From Pseudomonas sp. MPC6 (GTDB lineage: Bacteria > Pseudomonadota > Gammaproteobacteria > Pseudomonadales > Pseudomonadaceae), in the NCBI RefSeq assembly GCF_006094435.1, contig NZ_CP034783.1:4987001-5051000 (forward strand): a DNA stretch of 64,000 bases, written 5' to 3'. The position numbers and the translations under genes are program-made. Below, one piece after another: positions 10,937-19,640 of the stretch. The notes under the pieces are model-generated. The model searched no databases. It was given only the letters and a program-made list of their open reading frames with translations, and had not been told where the DNA came from. Positions within the stretch are counted from its first letter, which is position 1. Every line of letters begins with the position of its first letter.

Positions 10937-12207
10937 CCCTGCCAGCGCTTGAACAGCACACTGGCATTGACCCCGCCAAAGCCGAAGCCATTGGACAATG
11001 CGTATTCAATGGCCATCGGCCGTGCCTGACCATGGACGATGTCCACGCCTTGGGTAGCGGGGTCCGGGTTATCGAAATTGAGGGTCGCCGGCACGACCTG
11101 GTCGCGAATCGCCAACAGCGTGAAGATTGCCTCGATTCCGCCTGCCGCACCGAGCAAATGCCCGGTGGCAGATTTGGTCGAGGTCACCGCAATGTTGTTG
11201 TCCGTGCCGAACACCGCCTTGATGGCGGCCAGCTCACCGAGGTCACCAATCGGCGTCGAGGTGGCGTGGGCGTTGAGATGCTGCACCTGCGCAGGTGAAA
11301 TACCCGCCTGGGCCAACGCCAGCAACATCGCTCGCTGTGCACCGCTGCCATCCTCGGGCCCGGCGGTCAGGTGATAGGCGTCGGCGCTGGTGCCATAGCC
11401 GACCAACTCGGCCAACGGCTGCGCGCCGCGAGCCAGTGCATGCTCCAGGGATTCGATCACCAGCAGACCGGAGCCCTCGCCCATGACAAAGCCATCGCGA
11501 CCGCTGTCGAACGGCCGCGAAGCACGCTCCGGGGTGTCATTGTAAGCACTGGACAAGGCGCGAGCCGCGGCAAACCCGGCCAGACTGACGCGATCGATCG
11601 CCGCTTCCGCACCGCCGCACACCGCAATGTCCGCCTCACCACAACGAATCAGCCGCGCCGCATCGCCAATCGCCTGAACCCCGGCCGCGCATGCCGTCAC
11701 CGGAGCACCCAACGGGCCCTTGAAACCGTGCTGAATCGACACATGACCGGCAGCCAGGTTGACCAGAAACGAAGGAATGGTGAACGGCGACAAGCGCCGC
11801 GGACCCCGGCTGTCGGTAGTGCGCACCGCATCGGCAATCGCGCCGAAACCGCCCACGCCGGAACCGATAATGGTCGCCGTGCGTTCCTGGGCATTGGCAT
11901 CCAGCGCCTGCCAACCCGCTTGCTCGATTGCCTGACGAGCCGCCTCCATGGCAAACAGAATGAAGCGGTCCATCTTCTTCTGCTCTTTGGGCGCCGTGGC
12001 CCGGTCAGGGTCAAAACCCGCCTCGGCATCCTCCGCCGGCGTCGGCACTGCACCACCGACCCTGGTCGACAGATCGGCCACCACCTCGTCGGGCAAATTG
12101 CGTATCCCCGAACGCCCCGCCAACAAACGCGCCCAGACAGCCTCGACACCACTCCCCAACGGCGACACCAGGCCCATGCCTGTCACAACCACTCGACGAT
12201 CACTCAT
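10933..12207 (-). CDS. fabF: FabF-like beta-ketoacyl-ACP synthase II
   Basis: 424 residues with an intact thiolase-fold active site: Cys173 (TACAAG), His314 (NAHATSTPIGD) and His350 (SATGHLLGAAG), the Cys-His-His triad of KAS II. It condenses malonyl-ACP with an acyl-ACP. It is not in the usual fabD-fabG-acpP-fabF setting, so it is probably a second, specialised copy. It forms a two-gene unit with the SDR gene 32 bases upstream, suggesting ketosynthase plus ketoreductase in one pathway, possibly a special lipid. That pairing is inference; no acyl carrier protein or dehydratase is adjacent. Confidence 0.9.
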   Translation of the reverse strand: MSDRRVVVTGMGLVSPLGSGVEAVWARLLAGRSGIRNLPDEVVADLSTRVGGAVPTPAEDAEAGFDPDRATAPKEQKKMDRFILFAMEAARQAIEQAGWQALDANAQERTATIIGSGVGGFGAIADAVRTTDSRGPRRLSPFTIPSFLVNLAAGHVSIQHGFKGPLGAPVTACAAGVQAIGDAARLIRCGEADIAVCGGAEAAIDRVSLAGFAAARALSSAYNDTPERASRPFDSGRDGFVMGEGSGLLVIESLEHALARGAQPLAELVGYGTSADAYHLTAGPEDGSGAQRAMLLALAQAGISPAQVQHLNAHATSTPIGDLGELAAIKAVFGTDNNIAVTSTKSATGHLLGAAGGIEAIFTLLAIRDQVVPATLNFDNPDPATQGVDIVHGQARPMAIEYALSNGFGFGGVNASVLFKRWQG

Positions 12208-12239
12208 ACTGCAATTACCTCAAGCCAATGGATGGCACC

Positions 12240-13034
12240 TCACTTGTAACGCGAGGCGGCCTTGCTTTTGGAAAGATTCGGCGCCATCACATGACGCGCC
12301 GCAACAAAGGCGTCCCAGTCGGCGGCATCCGGCAACGAAGGGATAGTGACCAACTCACCCTGGTCCAGCCCCGACAACGCCGCATCCACCATCTCCCCCG
12401 CCTCCATCACCATATCCTCAGGGATCTGGGTAGCATCGATACCGGAGCGTTCCCAGATCTCGGTGCGTGTCACACCAGGCAACACGGCTTGAACCTTGAC
12501 CCCGGTGCCATCCAGCTCCGCGTTCAACGACTGGGTCAGACTTAACACATAAGCCTTGCTGGCGCTGTAAGTTGCGTTGAAACGCTCGGGAAACAAGGCC
12601 ACCACCGAGGCAATGTTAATGATCGTCCCCCGGCCCGCCTTGGCAAAACCAGCCGCCGCCGCCGAAGCCAGCCGCGTCACCGTTGTAACGTTGAGCTGGA
12701 TCAATCGCTCCAACTGGTCCATGTCGGCATTAGCCAACAAGCCATCCGCTGCAACACCGGCGTTGTTCAGCAGCAAGCTGATACTGGAATCGCTACGCAG
12801 GCGCTGCTCAAGCTTGAGCACATCATCCTTTTGCGTCAGGTCAGCCCTGAGCACCTCGACCTGAACCCCATGCTCGGCGCGCAACCTGCTCGCCGCCGCT
12901 TCCAGCCGCTCCTGATCGCGAGCCACCAGCAACAAATCGAAACCACGCGCCGCCAAGCGCTCGGCGTAGATCGCACCGATGCCGGAGGAGGCACCGGTGA
13001 CGAGGGCTGTACCTTGGGTCTGGACAGAATTCAT
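12240..13034 (-). CDS. Short-chain dehydrogenase/reductase
   Basis: 264 residues, a classical SDR: TGASSGIG (13-20) for cofactor binding, NNAG (90-93), catalytic Ser143, Tyr156 and Lys160 (YSASK). ATG at 13034 follows AGGAGCACTGTA. It is NAD(P)-dependent; the substrate cannot be read from sequence. Because it precedes the fabF-like gene on the same strand, a 3-ketoacyl reductase role is plausible, but the N-terminal and C-terminal parts look more like general SDRs than FabG. Confidence 0.85.
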   Translation of the reverse strand: MNSVQTQGTALVTGASSGIGAIYAERLAARGFDLLLVARDQERLEAAASRLRAEHGVQVEVLRADLTQKDDVLKLEQRLRSDSSISLLLNNAGVAADGLLANADMDQLERLIQLNVTTVTRLASAAAAGFAKAGRGTIINIASVVALFPERFNATYSASKAYVLSLTQSLNAELDGTGVKVQAVLPGVTRTEIWERSGIDATQIPEDMVMEAGEMVDAALSGLDQGELVTIPSLPDAADWDAFVAARHVMAPNLSKSKAASRYK

Positions 13035-13111
13035 TACAGTGCTCCTGGGTAGAAGAGGCTCGAGGGAAAGACAGCTGCCCGGGTGCAGAACAATGCAGTG
13101 GGCGAGCTATT

Positions 13112-13127
13112 TATTATACGCATAATA
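13112..13127. promoter_or_regulatory. AT-rich palindrome upstream of the SDR-fabF unit
   Basis: TATTATACGCATAATA is a perfect 6+6 inverted repeat with a 4-base centre, in a very AT-rich stretch (13108-13140) about 80 bases before the SDR start. It resembles a MarR- or TetR-type operator and probably lies in the promoter. No matching regulator is adjacent. Confidence 0.35.
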
Positions 13128-13196
13128 TAATATGAATATGATAGTCGTAATTTTCCTCTGACTGACGGAAGGTGCACGGTCGTGGCCGTTGGCCAG

Positions 13197-13275
13197 ATCG
13201 AGTAGGAGGCGGATTTACATCCACCGTCCTCTCACGCCACCGTACGTATGGTTCCGTATACGGGGGTTCAGGTTA
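13197..13275 (-). mobile_element. Degenerate 3' end of a group II intron (domains V-VI)
   Basis: Read on the minus strand, 13272 to 13232 has the shape of domain V: a stem around CCCCCGTA/TACGGTGG, a two-base CG bulge and a short upper stem. Domain VI follows as a hairpin (GGACGGTGGAT/ATCCGCCTCC), ending in CCTACTCGAT with an A seven bases from the 3' end, as in the branch site. Several stem pairs are broken, and the catalytic CGC-type triad reads CCC. No reverse transcriptase remains. Recognised from memory of bacterial intron ends. Confidence 0.55.
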
Positions 13276-13888
13276 CACGGCTAAGCCGGTTGATCGTATC
13301 CAGTATCGAGACCAGTCAAGCTGATCATTGTTTCTTCGGTAGCACCTGATTCATTTGTGACGCTCCCGAACTCCATCATACGGCGTCAATTAAACGCAGA
13401 TTTTGCTTCGATTGTTTATTGGAGACATTGATTGTCAGCATGGGTTGGCAAAATATTTCAAATACTCCAGCGCGTGGCCAGGAAAGGTAAATAGGCGCCG
13501 TTCTCGAAGCGCACGGTGCTATCGGCGTCATTCAGCCCAGTTTTGCTGGGTCGTTGGCGAAGACATAGGGGAAGGTCAAGGTAGCGAGCGATGACAGGAC
13601 ATCATCGGAGCGGGGACTTGATTTTTGGATGAAAGGATATGCGGTACCAAGAGAGGCGAGTTCGTTCGAGAGGATCGGTTGAGTTTTAAAGGATCGAAAC
13701 AACCGAACGGAAGTACGGCAACGACATAACTTGAATGCCCCAGGATGATCGACGCATCGCAGCTCGCTAAATGTTTCCCGCAAGGCATGAACACATTATT
13801 CATTCGGTTTAGCCTGCTTCTACTTCATCATGTCCCGCGCTGACCGGGTGCGTCGAAATACGACGCCCCATCAGCAAACCAAGAGTTT
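13276..13888. other. Gene-free scarred stretch
   Basis: About 600 bases with only short ORFs (the longest about 83 codons), none with a recognisable motif or ribosome binding site. It lies between the intron relic and the polymerase/ligase gene. A hairpin at 13847-13870 (TGCGTCG/CGACGC arms) might end transcription of that gene but lacks a T-run. Probably decayed insertion debris. Confidence 0.5.
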
Positions 13889-15184
13889 TCAGGCAGGCCG
13901 TTTGAAATGCCCGCTAAGTGAACCAAACAAAAAGAACGCCAGAGCGCCAGCACTTGGCACTATCAAAATATCCCACGCGAATGCCATCGGACCAAATGTC
14001 ATGAGTACGGCACTCCATGTAAAGAATCTTTCTGGGGTGGGCAGAGTATGAGCCCTGGCACGCCAAGCCTGTACCAGATTGAGCAGTAGCATGGCAAGGA
14101 ACGGGATAAAGAAAATAATCCCCCCCTTCCAGATAAGGGTTAAATAATAAACATGAGTGGAGGTATTGGCTGAGAGAATTTTAGACGCCCCAGGCCCGTC
14201 ATACCTTCCATAGCTAGAAAAGCCATTCCCGATCAAGGGGCTTTTTATCACCTCATTGACGCCGGCAATTGCCAACTCAATGCGCCCTGTGGCGAAGGCA
14301 TCCGCTTGAGCGCGCAACACTTCGACTGATTCCCCCGATTTTTTTGGAGTACCTGTGAAACCCCCAAGTTCTTTTATCGACGCGGCCATGCGGTTCTCAT
14401 TCATGCCTCTGGCGTAGGTGAGAGCACCCGCAAAAATGGCGGCTAGCAGCATGTACGCAGCTAACCTCCGCATCGCTGGATGACGCCAGCCGAAAAAAAT
14501 CACAGAGCCAACGATCCAGGCAATCAACATCTGCGCGCTACGCGAATCGCTGCCAAGAACGAGGAAAATAGCGCAGCCAAATGCAACAATGAACATCCAG
14601 CGACATAAGGAATTTGCAACAGATCCAAAGACTGCGCCGCAAAGTATCACTGCCTGGATGCAGAATAGATCCGTCAAGCTGAGGACACCGAATGTCGCAA
14701 ACACCGGGAGCCCGAAAAACTCTGCATTCATCACCGCCAGACCTAACGGCCCAACGTAAACTCGAACAGGCTGGTCCAGTATCAAAATACGAGCGGTAAT
14801 TGCAACGATAAAAATAGCAGAAAATACAGAAAGCCAAAAAATAACTTTCTGGATAGTGTGCCTACCTGATAAATATTGACCTAAAAATATAAAACTTGGC
14901 GCAAACATCAATAGAATTAACGCCAAAAAATGTCGAAGCAGTTCTCCATCTGGAGCTATATGATTCGCCAGAAGTATAGATGCAGCGCCACACAGCGCAG
15001 ATGCAAAAAACAAAGCCCACACTTTGCTATAATGTGTGAGCATAATTAAAGCAATAACCGGAGCCAGGAAAAACGCTGGATTGATGTCATAGTTCATCAC
15101 TGCAAACAGTACGATTGGAACTGTTAACAAGAATGCAATAACTGGCAACTCATACTTCCAATATCTATTCATGATCCCACGCAT
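13889..15184 (-). CDS. O-antigen polymerase/ligase-type membrane protein (Wzy or WaaL fold)
   Basis: About 431 residues with ten or more hydrophobic segments and one large periplasmic loop near residues 250-330 (NRMAASIKELGGFTG to GYRYD-like NGFSSYGRYDGPG). That loop, followed by STHVYYLTLIWKGG, fits the O-antigen ligase/polymerase superfamily. The start at 15184 has AGGA 9 bases upstream; ATG at 15172 (MNRYWKYEL) is an alternative. It joins O-units either to one another (Wzy) or to lipid A core (WaaL); sequence alone cannot decide. No other such gene is in the O-antigen cluster. It is separated from the cluster by an IS66 relic and comEA, and has an intron relic on its other side, so it was probably inserted separately. 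Confidence 0.8.
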   Translation of the reverse strand: MRGIMNRYWKYELPVIAFLLTVPIVLFAVMNYDINPAFFLAPVIALIMLTHYSKVWALFFASALCGAASILLANHIAPDGELLRHFLALILLMFAPSFIFLGQYLSGRHTIQKVIFWLSVFSAIFIVAITARILILDQPVRVYVGPLGLAVMNAEFFGLPVFATFGVLSLTDLFCIQAVILCGAVFGSVANSLCRWMFIVAFGCAIFLVLGSDSRSAQMLIAWIVGSVIFFGWRHPAMRRLAAYMLLAAIFAGALTYARGMNENRMAASIKELGGFTGTPKKSGESVEVLRAQADAFATGRIELAIAGVNEVIKSPLIGNGFSSYGRYDGPGASKILSANTSTHVYYLTLIWKGGIIFFIPFLAMLLLNLVQAWRARAHTLPTPERFFTWSAVLMTFGPMAFAWDILIVPSAGALAFFLFGSLSGHFKRPA

Positions 15185-15478
15185 ACATTCAATTCCTAGC
15201 AACCTTCCCGGCAAAGTCGGCGAGCATAGCTGTATAATTCTTGATCGGCCAGAGCCGATTTCAATGGACCATGCTTGTCTGAGAAAAAACCAGCTTTTCA
15301 GTGAGATACTGACCTGGGGTGAGGGATGTAGGTTCCGGCAAGGCGATAGGTGAGGCTGATCAGGTTTCATTTCGCGAACATTGACAGGCAGGTCCAACCA
15401 AGCCGGCGCACAATGAAACGATTCATGTAAAAGCACCACGTCCGCCCAGTGCAGACCAGGCTCGAAATCGATGTGACA

Positions 15479-15814
15479 GCTCAAAACGCTTTAGGTAAAG
15501 CCATCAGCTAGCTGGCGAGCAACTGGAACAGATTTGAACGGTACGCTCGAGAAGGCACCTGCCGATCGACAACAACCCTGCCGAACGAGCCATCAGGCCC
15601 TTAGTGATCGGAAGGAAGAACTGGTTGTTCCGTGACACGTCCAAGGCGCGACGACCGGTGGTCAACTTTACAGTCTGGTCGATTCCGCCAAAGCCAACGG
15701 CCCAGAGCCCTGTGCGTGGCTGCGCCCCGCACGTGAGCGCCTGCCGACAATTTCTTCGTGGAGGATTTCGAAGCGTTACGGCCCTGGCACTGCTCGCCGG
15801 TATCGCGCAGTTAA
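15479..15814 (+). pseudogene. IS66-type transposase C-terminal remnant, broken
   Basis: Pieces of the IS66 TnpC C-terminus can be read in three frames: QNALGKAIS, stop (TAG at 15509), [15 protein letters not shown], then after a shift [20 protein letters not shown] and KNWLFRDT, then [20 protein letters not shown], then [11 protein letters not shown]. The order matches the intact family, so this is one gene with an in-frame stop and about three frameshifts. The 5' part of the transposase and the other IS66 ORFs are absent. It marks a former insertion at the edge of the O-antigen region. Confidence 0.85.
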
Positions 15815-16029
15815 ACGCTATCCATCTTGAGGCTGGTAGAGTTTGCGGAGAGCTTATGAATACGGCGAAGCAGATTGATCGCTGGATGCGAGAGCAAGCG
15901 AGCGGTAACTCCACCATTCGACAGGTGGGGTTTAAGGATCGCATACGGTGTTCAGAGAACCTCCAAGTCACCTCCGTGGCCACTACAGCCCAGACTGCTT
16001 GCGCAACGTTCCTTGCCAGGCGCACACGC

Positions 16030-16057
16030 AAAAAAGGCCGGTCATTTGACCGGCCTC
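16030..16057 (-). terminator. Intrinsic terminator of the comEA-like gene
   Basis: On the minus strand GGCCGGTCA and TGACCGGCC form a perfect 9-bp stem with a two-base loop, followed by TTTTTTG. It begins about 20 bases after the comEA-like stop. Confidence 0.9.
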
Positions 16058-16075
16058 TGGCGCTGATTTAGTAGC

Positions 16076-16411
16076 TTAGTTCACTTCAAGCTTCTCGCGA
16101 TTCTTATCCAGAAGAGCTTTACCGATCCCCTTGACCTCAAGCAACTCGTCCACCGACGAAAAAGGTCCATTACTCTCACGATACGCAACAATCGCGCTGG
16201 CCTTCGCCTCACCTATACCGAACAGATCTCGCTGCAGGGTTCGCGCATCCGCCTTATTGAGATCGACTTTTCCGGACTGTACCTCAGGGGCCATTTGTTG
16301 CACTTGGGTCGTATTGCCAGCTTCAGGTTTGACTGCTGGCGCAGCAACGGCGCCGATAGAGGCGCTGGTGAGTAAGGCAAAAACCAGAGAGTAAAAGTAT
16401 CCAGTACGCAT
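16076..16411 (-). CDS. ComEA-like helix-hairpin-helix DNA-binding protein
   Basis: 111 residues starting MRTGYFYSLVFALL at 16411. A signal peptide (about residues 1-23, ending AVA-APA) is followed by a linker and two helix-hairpin-helix motifs (VDLNKADARTLQRDL, GIGEAKASAIVAYRE, then VKGIGKALLDKNREKL). Such proteins bind double-stranded DNA in the periplasm; in competent bacteria ComEA takes part in DNA uptake, in pseudomonads its role is less clear. It lies directly downstream of wbpM, as a comEA-like gene does in P. aeruginosa, and ends at a strong terminator. Confidence 0.88.
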   Translation of the reverse strand: MRTGYFYSLVFALLTSASIGAVAAPAVKPEAGNTTQVQQMAPEVQSGKVDLNKADARTLQRDLFGIGEAKASAIVAYRESNGPFSSVDELLEVKGIGKALLDKNREKLEVN

Positions 16412-16524
16412 ATAAAACGCTCCATGACATCGATTGGGAAAGCAGCTTTTTCCGAAGCTGCCCTCCAAACTTAGGCGATGAATGGAGACTGTCAAAAATG
16501 TGTCTGTTGCGGGATGTGAAACAA

Positions 16525-18519
16525 TCAGGGCTCGAGTCGACGTTGTTGGTAGATCCAGTCGACGATCTCACCGTCCGGGGTGTAACCGCTGACTGTGTCG
16601 CGCAGGAGTTGGCGCACGCGTGCGTAATCATCCTGATCAACGGCGCTCAGCAATTCGCTAAGCTTCGCCTTCAGTACATCCCACGGCAGGTGATCCTCGT
16701 TCGCGCTCATAATCATCGGATGCTGGGTGGCGGCGACGTTGTCGCCGATCAATAACTCTTCGTAGAGCTTTTCGCCTGGACGCAGACCGGTGAACTCGAT
16801 GGAAATATCTCCATGCTGATTCCTTTCTGAACGCACGCTCAAGCCCGAAAGATGAATCATCTTTTCGGCCAGTTCGACTATCTTCACCGGTTCTCCCATG
16901 TCCAGAACAAAAACATCACCGCCCTGCCCCATGGACCCAGCCTGAATCACCAACTGAGCGGCCTCCGGGATCGTCATAAAATAACGCGTGATCTTCGGAT
17001 GGGTGACTGTCAGCGGACCGCCGGATTTGATCTGCTTGTGAAACAATGGAATCACCGAACCGGACGAACCCAGGACATTACCAAAACGCACCATGGTGAA
17101 ACGGGTTTTATTGACGTGGGAGATATTGGTGGTATCACCAAACAACACGGGGGCGAGTTCTCGACTGAGCGCTTGAAGCGTAAGTTCGGCTAGTCGCTTG
17201 GTGCTGCCCATGACATTTGTAGGTCGCACCGCCTTGTCCGTTGAAATTAGAACAAAGTTGGCAACACCTGCTTTTAGCGCGGCTTGAGCGGTATTGAGCG
17301 TGCCAATGACGTTATTAAGAACGCCTTCAGCAATGTTATGTTCAACCATCGGAACATGTTTGTAGGCGGCGGCGTGATAGACCGTCTCTACACGCCAGGT
17401 TTTCATAACATCGAGCAATTTATCCGGATTGCGTACTGACCCCAGAATCGGTAATAGCCGTACTGACAGGGATTCACGAGCGATGCGCTGTTCAAGTTCG
17501 GACAAAATGTTGTAGAGATTGAATTCGCTGTGCTCAAAGAGCAAAAGTGTTGTTGGATGCAAAGCCAGAATCTGCCGGCAAAGTTCCGACCCGATAGACC
17601 CACCCGCTCCAGTAACCAATACCGATTGATTTTTAATGCAGTGCTCTAGAAGGTCGCCTTGTGCTGGGACTGCATCTCGACCCAGGAGGTCAGCGATGTC
17701 AACTTCTTGAATGTCGTCAACCTGAACCCGACCACTTGCCAAGTCCATAAAACCGGGGACACTTCGTACATGAAGCGGAAAACCTTCGAGAAATCCGAGA
17801 ATTTCGCGTCGCCGTCCTCGGGTGGCAGAAGGGATTGCCAAGAGAATTTCCTGTGCACCACTGGCATCGATCATTTGCTGAATGTGTTTAGGCTTATATA
17901 CCTGCAATCCGGCAATAATACGATTACCAATACTGCTGTCATCGTCAATAAAAGCAACAGGCCGCATGATCCGCCCCATGCGTAACGCGGCGACCAATTG
18001 GTTTCCAGCAGCGCCGGCGCCGTAAATAGCAACCTTGGGCAATCCGTCATCTCGATTGGTGAAAGGCACATGCTGAGCCGCTGTGAACCAATCCCCTAGA
18101 AAGTATTGACGCATGGCCAGACGCAGCCCGCCGACCATGATCAAACTTAACCACCAATAATTGAAGATGATCGAACGCGGGACAATGTTTTGATGATTGC
18201 TGTACCAATAAACAACTATGCCTAGAATCAGTGATGACAACGTCACCGCTTTAATAATCGCGATCAGCGCGTCATTCCCGAAATATCGCATCACCGCGCG
18301 ATACATGCCAAAACGGATAAACAAAGGGATTGCGACTACTGGAGCACTTAGAAAAAGCCATGTATGGACGATGAGTGGATTGGCCATATCATCGATGCCA
18401 AGGCGAACTAAAAACGCCAACCACAGCGCTGCCCATACCAGAATGACGTCCGCCAAAACTTGAATCAGTCGTTTCTGGCGGCGTGGCAGCTCCAGCAACA
18501 ATGTGCGTAACCTATCCAT
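16525..18519 (-). CDS. wbpM: WbpM-type UDP-HexNAc C6-dehydratase (membrane-bound)
   Basis: 664 residues. Four N-terminal membrane helices (about residues 15-135) are followed by a CoA-binding-like Rossmann domain (AIYGAGAAGNQL) and the catalytic domain with TGAGGSIGSELC (303-314) and a Met-x3-Lys motif (NVMGSTKRLAE) in place of YxxxK, as in WbpM. It makes UDP-4-keto-6-deoxy-GlcNAc, the precursor of D-FucNAc or D-QuiNAc. ATG at 18519 has GGAG upstream; a GTG at 18534 is possible. It is the last gene of the O-antigen cluster and marks its conserved boundary in Pseudomonas. Confidence 0.96.
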   Translation of the reverse strand: MDRLRTLLLELPRRQKRLIQVLADVILVWAALWLAFLVRLGIDDMANPLIVHTWLFLSAPVVAIPLFIRFGMYRAVMRYFGNDALIAIIKAVTLSSLILGIVVYWYSNHQNIVPRSIIFNYWWLSLIMVGGLRLAMRQYFLGDWFTAAQHVPFTNRDDGLPKVAIYGAGAAGNQLVAALRMGRIMRPVAFIDDDSSIGNRIIAGLQVYKPKHIQQMIDASGAQEILLAIPSATRGRRREILGFLEGFPLHVRSVPGFMDLASGRVQVDDIQEVDIADLLGRDAVPAQGDLLEHCIKNQSVLVTGAGGSIGSELCRQILALHPTTLLLFEHSEFNLYNILSELEQRIARESLSVRLLPILGSVRNPDKLLDVMKTWRVETVYHAAAYKHVPMVEHNIAEGVLNNVIGTLNTAQAALKAGVANFVLISTDKAVRPTNVMGSTKRLAELTLQALSRELAPVLFGDTTNISHVNKTRFTMVRFGNVLGSSGSVIPLFHKQIKSGGPLTVTHPKITRYFMTIPEAAQLVIQAGSMGQGGDVFVLDMGEPVKIVELAEKMIHLSGLSVRSERNQHGDISIEFTGLRPGEKLYEELLIGDNVAATQHPMIMSANEDHLPWDVLKAKLSELLSAVDQDDYARVRQLLRDTVSGYTPDGEIVDWIYQQRRLEP

Positions 18520-18609
18520 AACTCCGTCGTACACCTCGAACCGCTCCCCTATGATCGTACTTGACCTGTGCGCGTCTCCCGACGCACTCGTACCTCGAAC
18601 AACAGCCTA

Positions 18610-19638
18610 TCACCTACCGAGGTCTGGTTCTTCAACAGCACCAGCATGGAACTTGAAAGCCAGCATTACAAGCGGGAGGTAAGCGAGTATCAGACCCAGC
18701 GCCCCATCCAACTCAAAGTAGGTGACGCAAAAGGCAATGGGCAATAACCAGGCGACGTTAATCGCTCCTACCGCTAACGTAACCGGCAGATGCTGCCGGT
18801 ACCTACGCGAGGCAAATTGGTACGCATGACTGCGATGAGCCTCATATATCTTGTCACCGCGTATTAGGCGACGAATCAAGGTGAATGTTGCGTCGACGAC
18901 AAACACCCCTAACAGGATCAACCAGGCCCAAAGCAACTGCGGTGCAGCCCAGGCTGCCTGGATCGAGATCGCACCAATCACCACACCCAGGAATCCGCTT
19001 CCCGCATCGCCCATGAAAATCCGTGCGGGCGGGAAATTCCAGAACAAGAATCCACCAACAGCCATGGCCAGCATCCCCGGAACCCACATCAGGCTCTCGA
19101 CTCCACTAACCCAGTAAAGCAGGCAAGCGCCCAGGCAAGCTGTGATTGCTTCAATACTGGCGATACCATCAATTCCATCCATGAAGTTATACAGATTGAG
19201 CATCCATACCAGATAGAGCGCGCCGAGAATGTAACCCAACCAACCAAGGTTCAGACTGAGTCCAAACAAGGAAACGGGGGGAACGCCTCCCAACCAGAAC
19301 AAAGACCAGGCTGCGGCGCAAAAATGCCCGAGTAGACGCCAACGGGCAGCGATGTGACCGTGATCATCCATAAAACCGATGACCGCTACCAAGGCACCCG
19401 CCCCCCCGATAGCGATCAATGTTGGCACTTCGACCAGCTGAGCCCAGGCAAGAAATGGCAGAACCAGTAAAAATGCCAAGACAATAGCGACCCCTCCTCC
19501 GCGAGGAGTGGGTATCGAATGTGAACTTCGAGCGTTGGGAATATCAATAATACTTCGCGCCAACGCGTAGCGTCGCAAAGCGGCAGTCATTATTAACGAA
19601 ACACCAGCCACTGCCGGAATCAACCACCAATAGATCAT
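18610..19638 (-). CDS. wbpL: WbpL-like undecaprenyl-phosphate sugar-1-phosphate transferase
   Basis: 342 residues, MraY/WecA superfamily with about ten to eleven membrane helices. Family motifs are present: RSSHSIPTPRGGG, FMDDHGH, the DGIDG loop (LYNFMDGIDGIASIEA) and FMGDAGSGFLG. It moves a sugar-1-phosphate from UDP-FucNAc/QuiNAc (or GlcNAc) to undecaprenyl phosphate and so starts the O-unit at the inner membrane. It lies between the epimerase-like gene (2 bases upstream) and wbpM, the same order as in P. aeruginosa. Confidence 0.94.
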   Translation of the reverse strand: MIYWWLIPAVAGVSLIMTAALRRYALARSIIDIPNARSSHSIPTPRGGGVAIVLAFLLVLPFLAWAQLVEVPTLIAIGGAGALVAVIGFMDDHGHIAARWRLLGHFCAAAWSLFWLGGVPPVSLFGLSLNLGWLGYILGALYLVWMLNLYNFMDGIDGIASIEAITACLGACLLYWVSGVESLMWVPGMLAMAVGGFLFWNFPPARIFMGDAGSGFLGVVIGAISIQAAWAAPQLLWAWLILLGVFVVDATFTLIRRLIRGDKIYEAHRSHAYQFASRRYRQHLPVTLAVGAINVAWLLPIAFCVTYFELDGALGLILAYLPLVMLAFKFHAGAVEEPDLGR

Positions 19639-19640
19639 TG

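Noticed and set aside
13403..13803. Short ORFs of 63 to 83 codons in the scarred region
   Set aside because: Overlapping on both strands, no ribosome binding site, no recognisable protein; better explained as debris.
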